Below are positions 27,608-35,185 of a stretch of 64,000 nucleotides of DNA, one piece after another. This DNA is from JAPXSY01 sp034003585 (GTDB taxonomy: Bacteria; Verrucomicrobiota; Kiritimatiellia; RFP12; UBA1067), in NCBI GenBank assembly GCA_034003585.1, contig JAVEYH010000002.1:37081-101080 (forward strand), read 5' to 3'. A program made the position numbers and the translations under genes. Position 1 is the first letter of the stretch. Every line of letters starts with the position of its first letter. Under the pieces are notes generated by a model. The model saw nothing but the letters and a program-made list of their open reading frames with translations. It was not told where the DNA came from and searched no databases.

Positions 27608-27853
27608 TTATTCGGGTTTCTCGATCCGGATCGCATACGGCTCCGGACAGTTGTAAAAACAGATGGCGCACCCCGTGCACCCCTCGCCCGCGTACTCCGC
27701 GGGTTTCACGCCGCGGCGGTTGAGCCGATCCGCAAGCCGCAGGCATTTCTTGGGGCACGCGTTCACGCAGCGTCCGCAACTTTTGCACTCGTCCGCGTCG
27801 ATCACGGGACGCGGCCTGCCTTGCGGATTGGCTTTCTGCTCCTCTTCAGACAT
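27608..27853 (-). CDS. 2[4Fe-4S] ferredoxin-type delta subunit of the 2-oxoacid oxidoreductase
   Basis: This 81-residue protein has two complete cluster motifs, CKSCGRCVNACPKKC and CTGCAICFYNCPEPY, each C-x2-C-x2-C-x3-CP. This is the electron-carrying delta subunit of four-subunit oxoacid:ferredoxin oxidoreductases. It is the first gene of the six-gene operon that runs down to the alcohol dehydrogenase. A basic, Pro-rich N-terminal extension of about 20 residues precedes the first cluster. Confidence 0.9.
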   Translation of the reverse strand: MSEEEQKANPQGRPRPVIDADECKSCGRCVNACPKKCLRLADRLNRRGVKPAEYAGEGCTGCAICFYNCPEPYAIRIEKPE

Positions 27854-27954
27854 GTCGTCTCCTCATCCTTCGCCCGTGTCGTTTCCCTGGGTTCTTCCGC
27901 CGCCCCGGTTCCGCACGAAATGATTCTGCATGCCGACCCGAATCGTCAACCGGC

Positions 27955-29475
27955 CTACTCCGCGATTTTGCCGGGGGCACGGTTGCCTTTGCCGCGTACG
28001 CCCCTGATTTTGTCGCCCAGTTCCATTCGGGCCGCGTCCCCGATTCGGGCCAGCTCTTTCACCACGTCAGGAAAGCTTGCGGCAACGTCGGTCGTCTCCG
28101 AGACGTCGTTCTTCAGATTGTACAGTTCCCTTTGGGTGAGGGTGCCGGTACGGCAGGGACCGGGAAAGCCGTCCCTTCCGGGTTCAACGCCACGGTAGGA
28201 GCGGTACTTGTGCGGGAAATACAATTTCCAGTCGCCTTTGCGGACGGCGATCAGTTCGCCGCCGTAATAGCACCAGAATTCGTCGCGGGGAGTGACGTCC
28301 TCCCCCCTCAAAAGCGGAAGGAGACTCACGCCGTCGATTTTGTTTTCCGGCAGTTTCGCGCCGGTCAGATCCGCAAGCGTCGGCAGAATATCGAGGGTGG
28401 AGGCCAATTTTTCCACTGTTTTTCCGGCCCCGATCTTTCCCGGCCACCAGAAAATACAGGGTTCGCGGTGGCCGCCTTCCCACATGGCGCCCTTGCCCTC
28501 GCGCAGGGGGAAGGCGGAGCCGGCGTGGTTTCCGAAATTCAGCCACGGGCCGTTATCGGACGTGAAGATCACGAGCGTGTTCTGATCCAGTCCGTTTTCT
28601 TTCAAGGCCTTCACCACTTCGCCCACCGACCAGTCCACTTCCATCATCACGTCGCCGAACAGGCCCTGTTTGCTTTTCCCTTTGAATTGATCGGAGACGG
28701 CGATGGGCACGTGTACCATCGAATGCGGCAGATAGAGAAAGAACGGATTTTTTCTGTTTTCCCGTATGAATTGCACGGCCCGTTCGGTGTAGAGCGTGGT
28801 TAACTCGCCCTGTTCCCTAAGGGTCCAGATTTCGCGCAGGGTTTCGTTTCCTTCCATCAGCGGAAGGGGCGGGTACGGGGCTTTCCGCCGGACGGGTTGG
28901 TTCGCTTTGTTTTGATAAGGGACCCCGTCGTAATCGACCGGCCACATATCGTTGGAATAGGGAACCCCGAAATATTCGTCGAACCCCTGCTGCAACGGCA
29001 GAAATTTGCGGTGGTGCCCCAGGTGCCATTTCCCGACAATGGCCGTGCGGTACCCCAGCGGTTTCAACATTTCGGCCAGGGTCACTTCATTGGGGTTCAG
29101 CCCTTCTTTCGCCGAAGGGGAATACGCACCCCGGACGCTCACCCGGTCGGGGTAACAACCGGTCATCAGCGCGGCCCGCGAAGCGCTGCACACGGCCGTG
29201 CCGGCATAAAAACTGGTGAACCGCATGCCTTCGGCGGCCAGTTGATCGAGGTGGGGCGTTTGATACCCGGTGGCGCCAAAACTGCCGATGTCGGCGTATC
29301 CCATGTCATCCATGAAAATCAGGACGATATTGGGAAGCTGTTTCCGCGGGACGTTCTGGCACGAAGAACCACCCATCACAACCAGAAGCAGGAGCAGGAT
29401 CGGGTTGATCAAAAACCCCTTTTCAGGGAGCGCGGACACACGCGCACGGGTTCTGGTCTGATCTCGACTTTTCAT
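27955..29475 (-). CDS. Secreted sulfatase (arylsulfatase A family)
   Basis: This 506-residue protein has an N-terminal hydrophobic signal (INPILLLLLVVMGGSSCQN), possibly a lipoprotein signal with Cys39. Catalytic features are the metal-binding NIVLIFMDDMGYADIG (Asp56, Asp57) and the formylglycine motif C96-S-A-S-R100 followed by AALMTG. The maturation Cys in a C-x-A-x-R context requires an anaerobic (radical SAM) or FGE-type maturase elsewhere. Typical S1 motifs GKWHLGHH and TSDNGPW follow. The likely substrates are sulfated polysaccharides. No Shine-Dalgarno is seen; a promoter ends 6 nt before ATG 29475, so the mRNA may be leaderless. Confidence 0.92.
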   Translation of the reverse strand: MKSRDQTRTRARVSALPEKGFLINPILLLLLVVMGGSSCQNVPRKQLPNIVLIFMDDMGYADIGSFGATGYQTPHLDQLAAEGMRFTSFYAGTAVCSASRAALMTGCYPDRVSVRGAYSPSAKEGLNPNEVTLAEMLKPLGYRTAIVGKWHLGHHRKFLPLQQGFDEYFGVPYSNDMWPVDYDGVPYQNKANQPVRRKAPYPPLPLMEGNETLREIWTLREQGELTTLYTERAVQFIRENRKNPFFLYLPHSMVHVPIAVSDQFKGKSKQGLFGDVMMEVDWSVGEVVKALKENGLDQNTLVIFTSDNGPWLNFGNHAGSAFPLREGKGAMWEGGHREPCIFWWPGKIGAGKTVEKLASTLDILPTLADLTGAKLPENKIDGVSLLPLLRGEDVTPRDEFWCYYGGELIAVRKGDWKLYFPHKYRSYRGVEPGRDGFPGPCRTGTLTQRELYNLKNDVSETTDVAASFPDVVKELARIGDAARMELGDKIRGVRGKGNRAPGKIAE

Positions 29476-29481
29476 GGGGTG

Positions 29482-29511
29482 AACGTAACAGAGTGCGGGG
29501 GAAAGAGTCAA
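29482..29511 (-). promoter_or_regulatory. Putative leaderless promoter of the sulfatase gene
   Basis: On the minus strand TTGACT (29511-29506), an 18-nt spacer, and TACGTT (29487-29482) are followed after only 6 nt by the ATG. The -35 box overlaps the stop region of mazG. Confidence 0.5.
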
Positions 29512-30356
29512 GACCCGGAACCGGGGATGCGGCCATCGGTTGGCGGCGGGCTCCCCGCCTGCGCTTCGCCCTTTTCCCCCGCCTTGACGGCCTCCCACAC
29601 GGCATCGAGTTCCTCCAGCGTGCTGCCCTGGAACATCCGGCCTTGCGCGCGGAGACGACGCTCGACTTCGCGGAAACGCCGGTCGAATTTGCGGTTCGCG
29701 GCCTCCAGCGCCTGTTCGGCGTCCACATCCAGAAAACGGCAGGTGTTGACCAGGGAGAACAGCAGATCGCCCATCTCCTCCGTGACGCGCTGCGGATCAC
29801 CGGCGGCGGCGGCCTCCTGCAGTTCGGCCAGCTCTTCCCCGACCTTGGCGGTGGCGCCCGCGGCGTTCTGCCAGTCGAACCCCACACGCGAGGCCTTGGC
29901 CTGCATGCGTTGCGCCTTGAGCAGGGCCGGCAGACTCCGGGGCACCCCGTCCAGCGCGGAACGGTTTACCGGCTTGCCCGGCTCGGTCTGCTTGATCGCC
30001 TCCCAATTCCTCAGGACCTGGCCGGACGAGCCGACCCGCACCTCGCCGAACACATGCGGGTGCCGCCGGATCAGTTTGTCGGCCAGGGTCCGCGCCACCT
30101 CGTCGAACGTGAAGCGTCCCTCCTCCTCCCGGATCGCGCACTGGAACACCACCTGCAGCAGCACATCGCCCAGCTCTTCGCAATGGTGGGCGGGATCCCC
30201 GCTGTCCATCGCCTCCAGCAGTTCATAGGCCTCTTCCAGCAGGCAGGGTTTCAGCGTCTGCAGCGTCTGTTCCCGATCCCACGGGCACCCGCCCGGCGCG
30301 CGCAAACGGCGCATCACCTCATCCAACCAGGCGATCCCGCTGAATGTCCGTTCCAT
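29508..30356 (-). CDS. mazG: Nucleoside triphosphate pyrophosphohydrolase MazG
   Basis: This 282-residue all-alpha NTP pyrophosphohydrolase hydrolyses (d)NTPs to NMP and PPi and removes aberrant nucleotides. It has two tandem MazG domains, each with EExxE-ExxD metal motifs: LLEEAYELLEAMDSG ... CEELGDVLLQVVF near 40-75, and VGEELAELQEAAAAG ... TEEMGDLLFSLVN near 175-210. CPWDREQTLQTLKPCL is the usual N-terminal signature. ATG 30356 has GGGAGG upstream; the extra 13 codons before it are rejected. The C-terminal tail (SPPPTDGRIPGSGS) is not conserved. Confidence 0.94.
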   Translation of the reverse strand: MERTFSGIAWLDEVMRRLRAPGGCPWDREQTLQTLKPCLLEEAYELLEAMDSGDPAHHCEELGDVLLQVVFQCAIREEEGRFTFDEVARTLADKLIRRHPHVFGEVRVGSSGQVLRNWEAIKQTEPGKPVNRSALDGVPRSLPALLKAQRMQAKASRVGFDWQNAAGATAKVGEELAELQEAAAAGDPQRVTEEMGDLLFSLVNTCRFLDVDAEQALEAANRKFDRRFREVERRLRAQGRMFQGSTLEELDAVWEAVKAGEKGEAQAGSPPPTDGRIPGSGS

Positions 30357-30443
30357 ACTCCCTCCCGGCAAAAAAGACGCGGCCCCGTTCGGCATCCAAA
30401 CGGGGCCTTCCCGGCCTGACGGCGCTCCGTACCCCCGCGCGCC

Positions 30444-31124
30444 TCAGATGCGCAGAATCCGGCAGACCTCGGTGAGCAGTCCGGACGAATATTCGGTGAT
30501 GCGCGCATCGCTGCCGCTGATGTCCTGATACTCGACCAGCGGATGGGGCTTGACCAGCACGCCGAACCCGGAGGTCAGCGCACCCTTGACGGAGAGCCCG
30601 CTCCCCGCAACAGCCACGCACAGCCGCTCATGCAGATCGTACTTGCGCGCCACGCGGCGCCAGCCTTCCCATCCGCAGCAACAGAACCCCGGCATCGCCT
30701 CGTGTGAAATGATCAGCTTCTCCGGATCACTGTCGCCGAACCGCGCCCGCACCGCCTCGACGTCGGCGCGCGTCATCAGGATGACCTTCACCCCTTTCGT
30801 CAGCGCCGCCTTGACGAACGCCACGAATCCGGCCGGGATTTCGTCCAGGGCGGCGGTCAGCGCCTCTCCGAACCGCGCGTTGCAGTCCGCCGCCAGCGCC
30901 GCCGCGTCCGCCGTTTTCTGCGCCTTGGCGCACAGCGCGTTCAACCCGGAGGTGAACGACCTGCCGCAGAACGCTTTCGCCGCGCACTTGGCGTCAAACG
31001 CGATACCCTCCGCGGCCAACCGTTCGCGGCAGATCTCCTGCATCAGCGCATGGCCGGGAAGCACCGCGAAATCCATTTCGACAATCAGACCGCGCGGCAA
31101 TTGAGCGGCTTGGGAATGACTCAT
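30444..31124 (-). CDS. HAD-like protein with degenerate catalytic motifs
   Basis: This 226-residue protein looks like a phosphoglycolate-phosphatase-type HAD fold: hydrophobic strand then LIVEMDFAVLPGHAL at the motif I position, a helical cap, VKVILMTRADVE (motif II Thr present) and LCVAVAGSGLSVKGALTSGF (motif IV region). The nucleophile position of motif I is Glu16 rather than Asp (E-M-D18), and motif IV lacks the usual DD/DxxxD acids. The protein may therefore be a non-catalytic binding protein. It may be transcribed with mazG, 87 nt downstream. The family is uncertain; no biological role can be assigned. Confidence 0.55.
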   Translation of the reverse strand: MSHSQAAQLPRGLIVEMDFAVLPGHALMQEICRERLAAEGIAFDAKCAAKAFCGRSFTSGLNALCAKAQKTADAAALAADCNARFGEALTAALDEIPAGFVAFVKAALTKGVKVILMTRADVEAVRARFGDSDPEKLIISHEAMPGFCCCGWEGWRRVARKYDLHERLCVAVAGSGLSVKGALTSGFGVLVKPHPLVEYQDISGSDARITEYSSGLLTEVCRILRI

Positions 31125-31233
31125 CTTCTCGACTCCTCACTTGTTGCTTCTTGCTGTATCAAAATGCCCACCTACTTTACCCGTTCCCCTCACCTGCGGT
31201 CAAGCGCCGGTTCTGCGCCGACTTCCGGAACGG

Positions 31234-31262
31234 TTGAATCCCGGCACGGAATGCGCCATACT
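31234..31262 (+). promoter_or_regulatory. Putative promoter of the ybaK-like gene
   Basis: TTGAAT (31234-31239) and CATACT (31257-31262) are spaced 17 nt apart. The -10 ends 9 nt before the ATG, so the transcript would have almost no leader. Confidence 0.5.
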
Positions 31263-31271
31263 GGGAACGTC

Positions 31272-31754
31272 ATGGATATTCCCGTCACCCCCGCCATCCG
31301 CGCCCTGCGCGCCGCGGAGGCCGCATTCGAACCGCGGGTCTACGACTACGCGGAACACGGCGGCACCGCGCATGCCGCCCGCTGCCTCAACGTGCCGGAG
31401 CACGCCACCGTCAAGACCATCGTGATGGAGACGGACGCGCGCAAACCGCTCCTCGTGCTGATGCACGGCGACTGCGAGATCTCCACCAAACAACTGGCCC
31501 GCGCCCTCGGCGTCAGATCCGTCGCGCCGTGCGCCCCCGACACCGCCACCCGGCACACCGGCTATCCGGTCGGCGGCACCAGCCCCTTCGGGACCCGCAA
31601 ACCCCTGCCCATCTATGCCGAGGCCACGATCTTCAGCCTGCCGCACCTCTACATCAACGGCGGCCGCAGGGGCTTGCTGGTGAAACTCGCGCCCGAGGTG
31701 ATCGAGCGGATGCTCCGGCCGGCGCGCGTCACCGTGGCGATCCCCGCGCCGTGA
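31272..31754 (+). CDS. ybaK: YbaK/EbsC-family aminoacyl-tRNA deacylase
   Basis: This 160-residue protein matches the YbaK/ProX-type editing domain, which hydrolyses Cys-tRNA(Pro) and related mischarged tRNAs in trans. Family features are YDYAEHGGTAHAARCLN near the start, VKTIVMETDARKPLLVLMHG with the conserved substrate Lys, GVRSVAPC, and GYPVGGTSPFGTRKPLPIY, the GG-x-SPFG loop of the active site. ATG 31272 lacks a strong ribosome-binding site. It faces accA convergently across a 19-bp inverted repeat. Confidence 0.9.
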   Translation: MDIPVTPAIRALRAAEAAFEPRVYDYAEHGGTAHAARCLNVPEHATVKTIVMETDARKPLLVLMHGDCEISTKQLARALGVRSVAPCAPDTATRHTGYPVGGTSPFGTRKPLPIYAEATIFSLPHLYINGGRRGLLVKLAPEVIERMLRPARVTVAIPAP

Positions 31755-31787
31755 CGGCCGCGCGCCGCGGCGTCTCTGGCCCATAAG

Positions 31788-31840
31788 TTGACAGGATTAC
31801 ATGATTGAACCACATCATGGCAATCATGTAATCCTGTCAA
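31788..31840. repeat. 19-bp perfect inverted repeat with 15-nt loop
   Basis: TTGACAGGATTACATGATT (31788-31806) is exactly complementary to 31822-31840. It lies in the convergent gap between ybaK and accA and is much more AT-rich than its surroundings. It has no T-tract, so it is not a standard intrinsic terminator. The arm resembles widespread intergenic repeats of environmental bacteria; other copies would need a genome search. Confidence 0.9.
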
Positions 31841-31883
31841 AACGTATCCCGAAGTTTTCTCGCCGCCCCGCCGCGCGGCGGAC

Positions 31884-32696
31884 TCAGTACTGTCCCATGG
31901 CGCTGAACTTGGCGTACCGTTGCTCCAGCAGCCGTTCCGTGGGAATCGCGCGCAGTTCGGCGAGATGCGTCAGCACCGCGCGTTTCACGGCCGCCGCGGT
32001 CGCGGCCGGATCCGTGTGCGCCCCGCCCTCCGGCTCGGGGATGATCTCGTCGATGATCTCCAACTCCTTGAGCGCGTCGGCCGTGATCCGCAGGGTGTCG
32101 GCGGCCTTGGCCGCCAGCGAGCCGTCGCGCCATAAAATCGAGGCGCAGCCCTCCGGGGAGATCACCGAATACACCGCGTTCTGCAGCATCAGGATGCGGT
32201 CGCCGACCGCGATGCCCAGCGCGCCGCCGCTGCCGCCCTCGCCGGTCACCACCACCACGATCGGCGTCTTCAGCAGGGACATGAATTCGAGGTTGTGCGC
32301 GATCGCCTCCGCCTGGCCGCGCGCCTCCGCGTCGCTGCCCGGATACGCGCCGGGCGTGTCCACGAGGGTGACGACCGGCAGGCCGTATTTCTCGGCGAGG
32401 CGCATCAGCCGCATGGCTTTGCGGTACCCTTCGGGATTGGCCATGCCGAAGTTTGCCTCGATGTTCTCCTCGACCCCGCGGCCCTTGCGGTGCCCGAGGA
32501 GCATGAGCTTCGTGCCGCCGATCGTGGCAAACCCGCCGATCAGGCCGCGGTCGTCGCCGTACAGCCGGTCGCCGTGAAGCTCGACGAAATCGTCACAGAT
32601 CAGGCGGATCGTGTCCGTGATATTCGGCCGCTCGGCGTGGCGCGCGATCTGCACGATGTCCCAGGATGAACGTTTCTGCTGCGTTTTCTTAGCCAT
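31884..32696 (-). CDS. accA: Acetyl-CoA carboxylase carboxyltransferase subunit alpha
   Basis: This 270-residue subunit works with AccD to move CO2 from carboxybiotin to acetyl-CoA in fatty-acid synthesis. It begins in the conserved region (SWDIVQIARHAERPNITDTI) and has GDRLYGDDRGLIGG, VVTLVDTPGAYPG, GEGGSGGALGIAVGDR and SVISPEGCASILWRD. It lacks the N-terminal helical segment of E. coli AccA (319 residues) but is otherwise complete. It is 75 nt downstream of accD in an accD-accA operon. No biotin carboxylase or BCCP gene is in the window. Confidence 0.96.
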   Translation of the reverse strand: MAKKTQQKRSSWDIVQIARHAERPNITDTIRLICDDFVELHGDRLYGDDRGLIGGFATIGGTKLMLLGHRKGRGVEENIEANFGMANPEGYRKAMRLMRLAEKYGLPVVTLVDTPGAYPGSDAEARGQAEAIAHNLEFMSLLKTPIVVVVTGEGGSGGALGIAVGDRILMLQNAVYSVISPEGCASILWRDGSLAAKAADTLRITADALKELEIIDEIIPEPEGGAHTDPAATAAAVKRAVLTHLAELRAIPTERLLEQRYAKFSAMGQY

Positions 32697-32771
32697 ATGC
32701 CCTACCGGTTAACAGGTTAGCTGGTCTCGGGCCGCGGCGCGCCGTCCGCCAGGACGCGCGCCCGCGGCGCG

Positions 32772-33602
32772 TTAAAAGCCCGCGTAACGGAGCGCGTTCG
32801 CCAGAAAGGCCTTCAGCTCCTTGCGCGGCACGATGCAATCCACAAAGCCGTGCGCGAGAGTGTACTCCGCGGTCTGGAAATCGTCGGGCAGCTTCTGCTT
32901 GATCGTCTGCTCGATCACGCGGCGCCCCGCGAACCCGATCAGAGCCTTGGGCTCCGCGAGGTTCAAGTCACCGACCATCGCGTAACTGGCCGAGACCCCG
33001 CCGGTCGTCGGATCCGTCAGCACCGACAAATACGGCAAGCCCGCCTCTTTCACCCGCGCGATCGCCGCGCACGTTTTGGCCATCTGCATCAGCGAGACAA
33101 TCCCCTCGTGCATGCGAGCGCCGCCCGATGCGGAAACGAGGATCAGCGGACGGCGGGTCGCGACCGCATGCTCCGCGGCGAGCCGGATGCGCTCTCCGGT
33201 GCCGCTGCCCAGGCTGCCGCCCAGAAACCGGAAATCCATGATCCCCAGCACCACCGGGATCGATTCGATCGCAGCCGTGCCGGTGAGGATCGACTCGCCC
33301 TCGCCGGTCTTGGCGATCGTGGCCCGGGCCTTGTCCGCATAGGCACCGCTCGCGTCGGTGAACCGCAACGGGTCGTTGAAACTGACGCCGGCGCTGATCT
33401 CCGCAAAACTGCCCGCATCGGTCAGCAGGGCCACCCGTTCGCGGCACGACAACCGCGCGTGATGATTGCACCGCGGGCAGACCTTTTCCGCCGCGCGCCA
33501 CGCAGCCTTTCCGACGTACGCCTTGCAGGCGGGGCAGACCACCCACACCTCTTCGCTCGGCACACGGAACGGCGTCTCTACCGGTCGCTCATACCATGAC
33601 AT
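32772..33602 (-). CDS. accD: Acetyl-CoA carboxylase carboxyltransferase subunit beta
   Basis: This 276-residue subunit has an N-terminal zinc ribbon (VCPACKAYVG ... VCPRCNHHARL) and the crotonase-like carboxyltransferase core: FMDFRFLGGSLGS-type segment, LVSASGGARMHEGIVSLMQM and TDPTTGGVSASYAMVGD. Length and order are canonical. ATG 33602 has AAGGAG upstream. The long leader (about 140 nt) contains three TGACAA-type hexamers described separately, which suggests regulated expression of fatty-acid synthesis. Confidence 0.96.
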   Translation of the reverse strand: MSWYERPVETPFRVPSEEVWVVCPACKAYVGKAAWRAAEKVCPRCNHHARLSCRERVALLTDAGSFAEISAGVSFNDPLRFTDASGAYADKARATIAKTGEGESILTGTAAIESIPVVLGIMDFRFLGGSLGSGTGERIRLAAEHAVATRRPLILVSASGGARMHEGIVSLMQMAKTCAAIARVKEAGLPYLSVLTDPTTGGVSASYAMVGDLNLAEPKALIGFAGRRVIEQTIKQKLPDDFQTAEYTLAHGFVDCIVPRKELKAFLANALRYAGF

Positions 33603-33694
33603 ATTCGCTTACTCCTTCACTCACGCGGACGGTCACCCGTCAGGCCAAAAGCCGACGGAACGTTCCCTGCGGCCTGTTCCCGCCCAGATCAAGG

Positions 33695-33726
33695 TGACAA
33701 TATCATGGTTTTTGTCATTCTGACAA
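33695..33726. promoter_or_regulatory. Candidate operator in the accD leader: TTGTCA-TTC-TGACAA palindrome plus a third half-site
   Basis: TTGTCATTCTGACAA (33712-33726) is a perfect palindrome with 6-bp arms. A further TGACAA at 33695-33700 pairs with the same central half-site. They lie about 15-45 nt downstream of the predicted accD transcription start, a typical repressor position. The binding protein is not known. Confidence 0.5.
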
Positions 33727-33747
33727 GGCCGCCCCTCTTTTTTTTTC

Positions 33748-33776
33748 ATTATACAGTCCGCGCGAAACCGTGTAAC
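33748..33776 (-). promoter_or_regulatory. Promoter of accD-accA
   Basis: On the minus strand GTTACA (33776-33771) and a consensus TATAAT (33753-33748) are spaced 17 nt apart, followed by an A-rich start region. This is the best -10 box in the window. It points away from the tolC-like gene. Confidence 0.65.
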
Positions 33777-33823
33777 GTAACGCCGTATTAAATGGGGAAG
33801 CGAACCGTTCGGGACGGGGAGAC

Positions 33824-35185
33824 ATGGGACGAAGAGGAATCAGGGGAACGGCGGCCGGATGTTGTCTGGTCCTGCTGGCGGCATCGGGGTGCCTCACCCG
33901 CGATGCGGTGTACCGCGATCTGCTGGAGACGCGCGAAGAGGCCTATGACTCGTGGATGCGGATGCGCGAAAGCGGCGACATCCCGATCCCGGACGAAAAT
34001 CTGACGCTGGACGAGGCGGTGCGCATCGCGCTGCTGTACAACAAAACGCTCCAGGCCAAGATCCAGGAACGCGAGGTCGCGCGCGGCCAGCAGCTCGCCG
34101 CCTACCGGCTCGCCCTGCCGCGGGTGGACGCCGCGGCCGCCACCGACTCCGGTACTCAAGACGCCGAGAGCGCCCGGCTCACCCTGCGCCAGCCGCTCTT
34201 CCGGGCCGGCGGCACGACCGCGGGACTGCGCGCCGCGCGCCTCTACGCCTTTTGGTCGGATGAAAGCGTGCGCAACACCGCCCACTCCGTCATCCGCCTC
34301 GCCACCGCCGATTATTATGCGATCCTGCTCGCCGAAAGCCTCTGCCAGGTCAACCGCGACGCCGTGGTCTCGGCCGAAGCCCACCTGAATGACGTGCGTG
34401 TCAAACGCGTCAATGGCGTGGCCTCGAAATACGATGAGCTGCGGGCCCAGGTGGATGTGGCGAACTTCCGCGCCGAGCTCATCCGCCAGGAAAACGCCCT
34501 CGTCCTGGCCCGGAACAGCCTCCTGCGCACGCTGGGCACCGCGACCGACGCGCAGCTCCGGCTCGCCGACCCCCTGACGCACAAACCGGTGTCGATGACG
34601 CTGGAGCAGGCCCTGCTGACGGCGTACCGCAACCGGCCGGACCTGCTCATGGCGGAACTCCACATCCGTCTGCAGCGCGAGAACGTGCGGGCCTTGCGCA
34701 GCACCTATTTCCCGGAGATCGACCTCGCCCTGAGCGCGGGCACCGACCGCGACCGCGACGGCGATGACCGCTGGCGCGACACCCACCGCGCCGCTCTGGA
34801 GCTGAACTGGCCGCTCTTCGACGGCTTCGCGCGGGAAGGCGACCTCATCGCGGCCCGGGCCCGGCTGAAACAGCGGGAGATCGAACTCCAAAGCGTGGAG
34901 GAGGATGTGTTTCTGGATGTCCGGCAGGCGCTGCTCAATCTGAAAAACGCCGAGGAGTATGTCGAATCGCAGCGGCTCAACCTGCAGCATGCCGAAGAGG
35001 GGCTGCGCCTGGCCATGACCGGTTACCGCGAGGGGGTCAACACCGAGGTGGAGGTTGTGGACGCGCGCTCCGCCCTGACTGAGGCGCGGGGTAACTATTA
35101 CAAGGCGCTGTATGACCACTGCACGGCGCGGCTCGCGCTCGACCACGCCACCGGCCTGCTGGGCCGCGATCTGGAGACGCCATGA
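33824..35185 (+). CDS. TolC-family outer-membrane efflux protein
   Basis: This 453-residue protein has a signal with lipobox-like LLAASGC (Cys near residue 24), as in NodT/OprM-type lipoproteins. It shows two OEP repeats: LTLDEAVRIALLYNKTLQAK near 60 and MTLEQALLTAYRNRPDLLMA near 255, each followed by long helices and amphipathic strands (YFPEIDLALSAGTD). It forms the trimeric outer-membrane duct of a tripartite pump. It overlaps the hlyD-like gene by 4 nt, and the AcrB-type pump follows. GGGGAG precedes the ATG. Confidence 0.92.
   Translation: MGRRGIRGTAAGCCLVLLAASGCLTRDAVYRDLLETREEAYDSWMRMRESGDIPIPDENLTLDEAVRIALLYNKTLQAKIQEREVARGQQLAAYRLALPRVDAAAATDSGTQDAESARLTLRQPLFRAGGTTAGLRAARLYAFWSDESVRNTAHSVIRLATADYYAILLAESLCQVNRDAVVSAEAHLNDVRVKRVNGVASKYDELRAQVDVANFRAELIRQENALVLARNSLLRTLGTATDAQLRLADPLTHKPVSMTLEQALLTAYRNRPDLLMAELHIRLQRENVRALRSTYFPEIDLALSAGTDRDRDGDDRWRDTHRAALELNWPLFDGFAREGDLIAARARLKQREIELQSVEEDVFLDVRQALLNLKNAEEYVESQRLNLQHAEEGLRLAMTGYREGVNTEVEVVDARSALTEARGNYYKALYDHCTARLALDHATGLLGRDLETP

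Noticed and set aside
22656..27656. 1666-residue plus-strand frame
   Set aside because: It lies opposite six well-supported genes and is an effect of GC-rich third positions.
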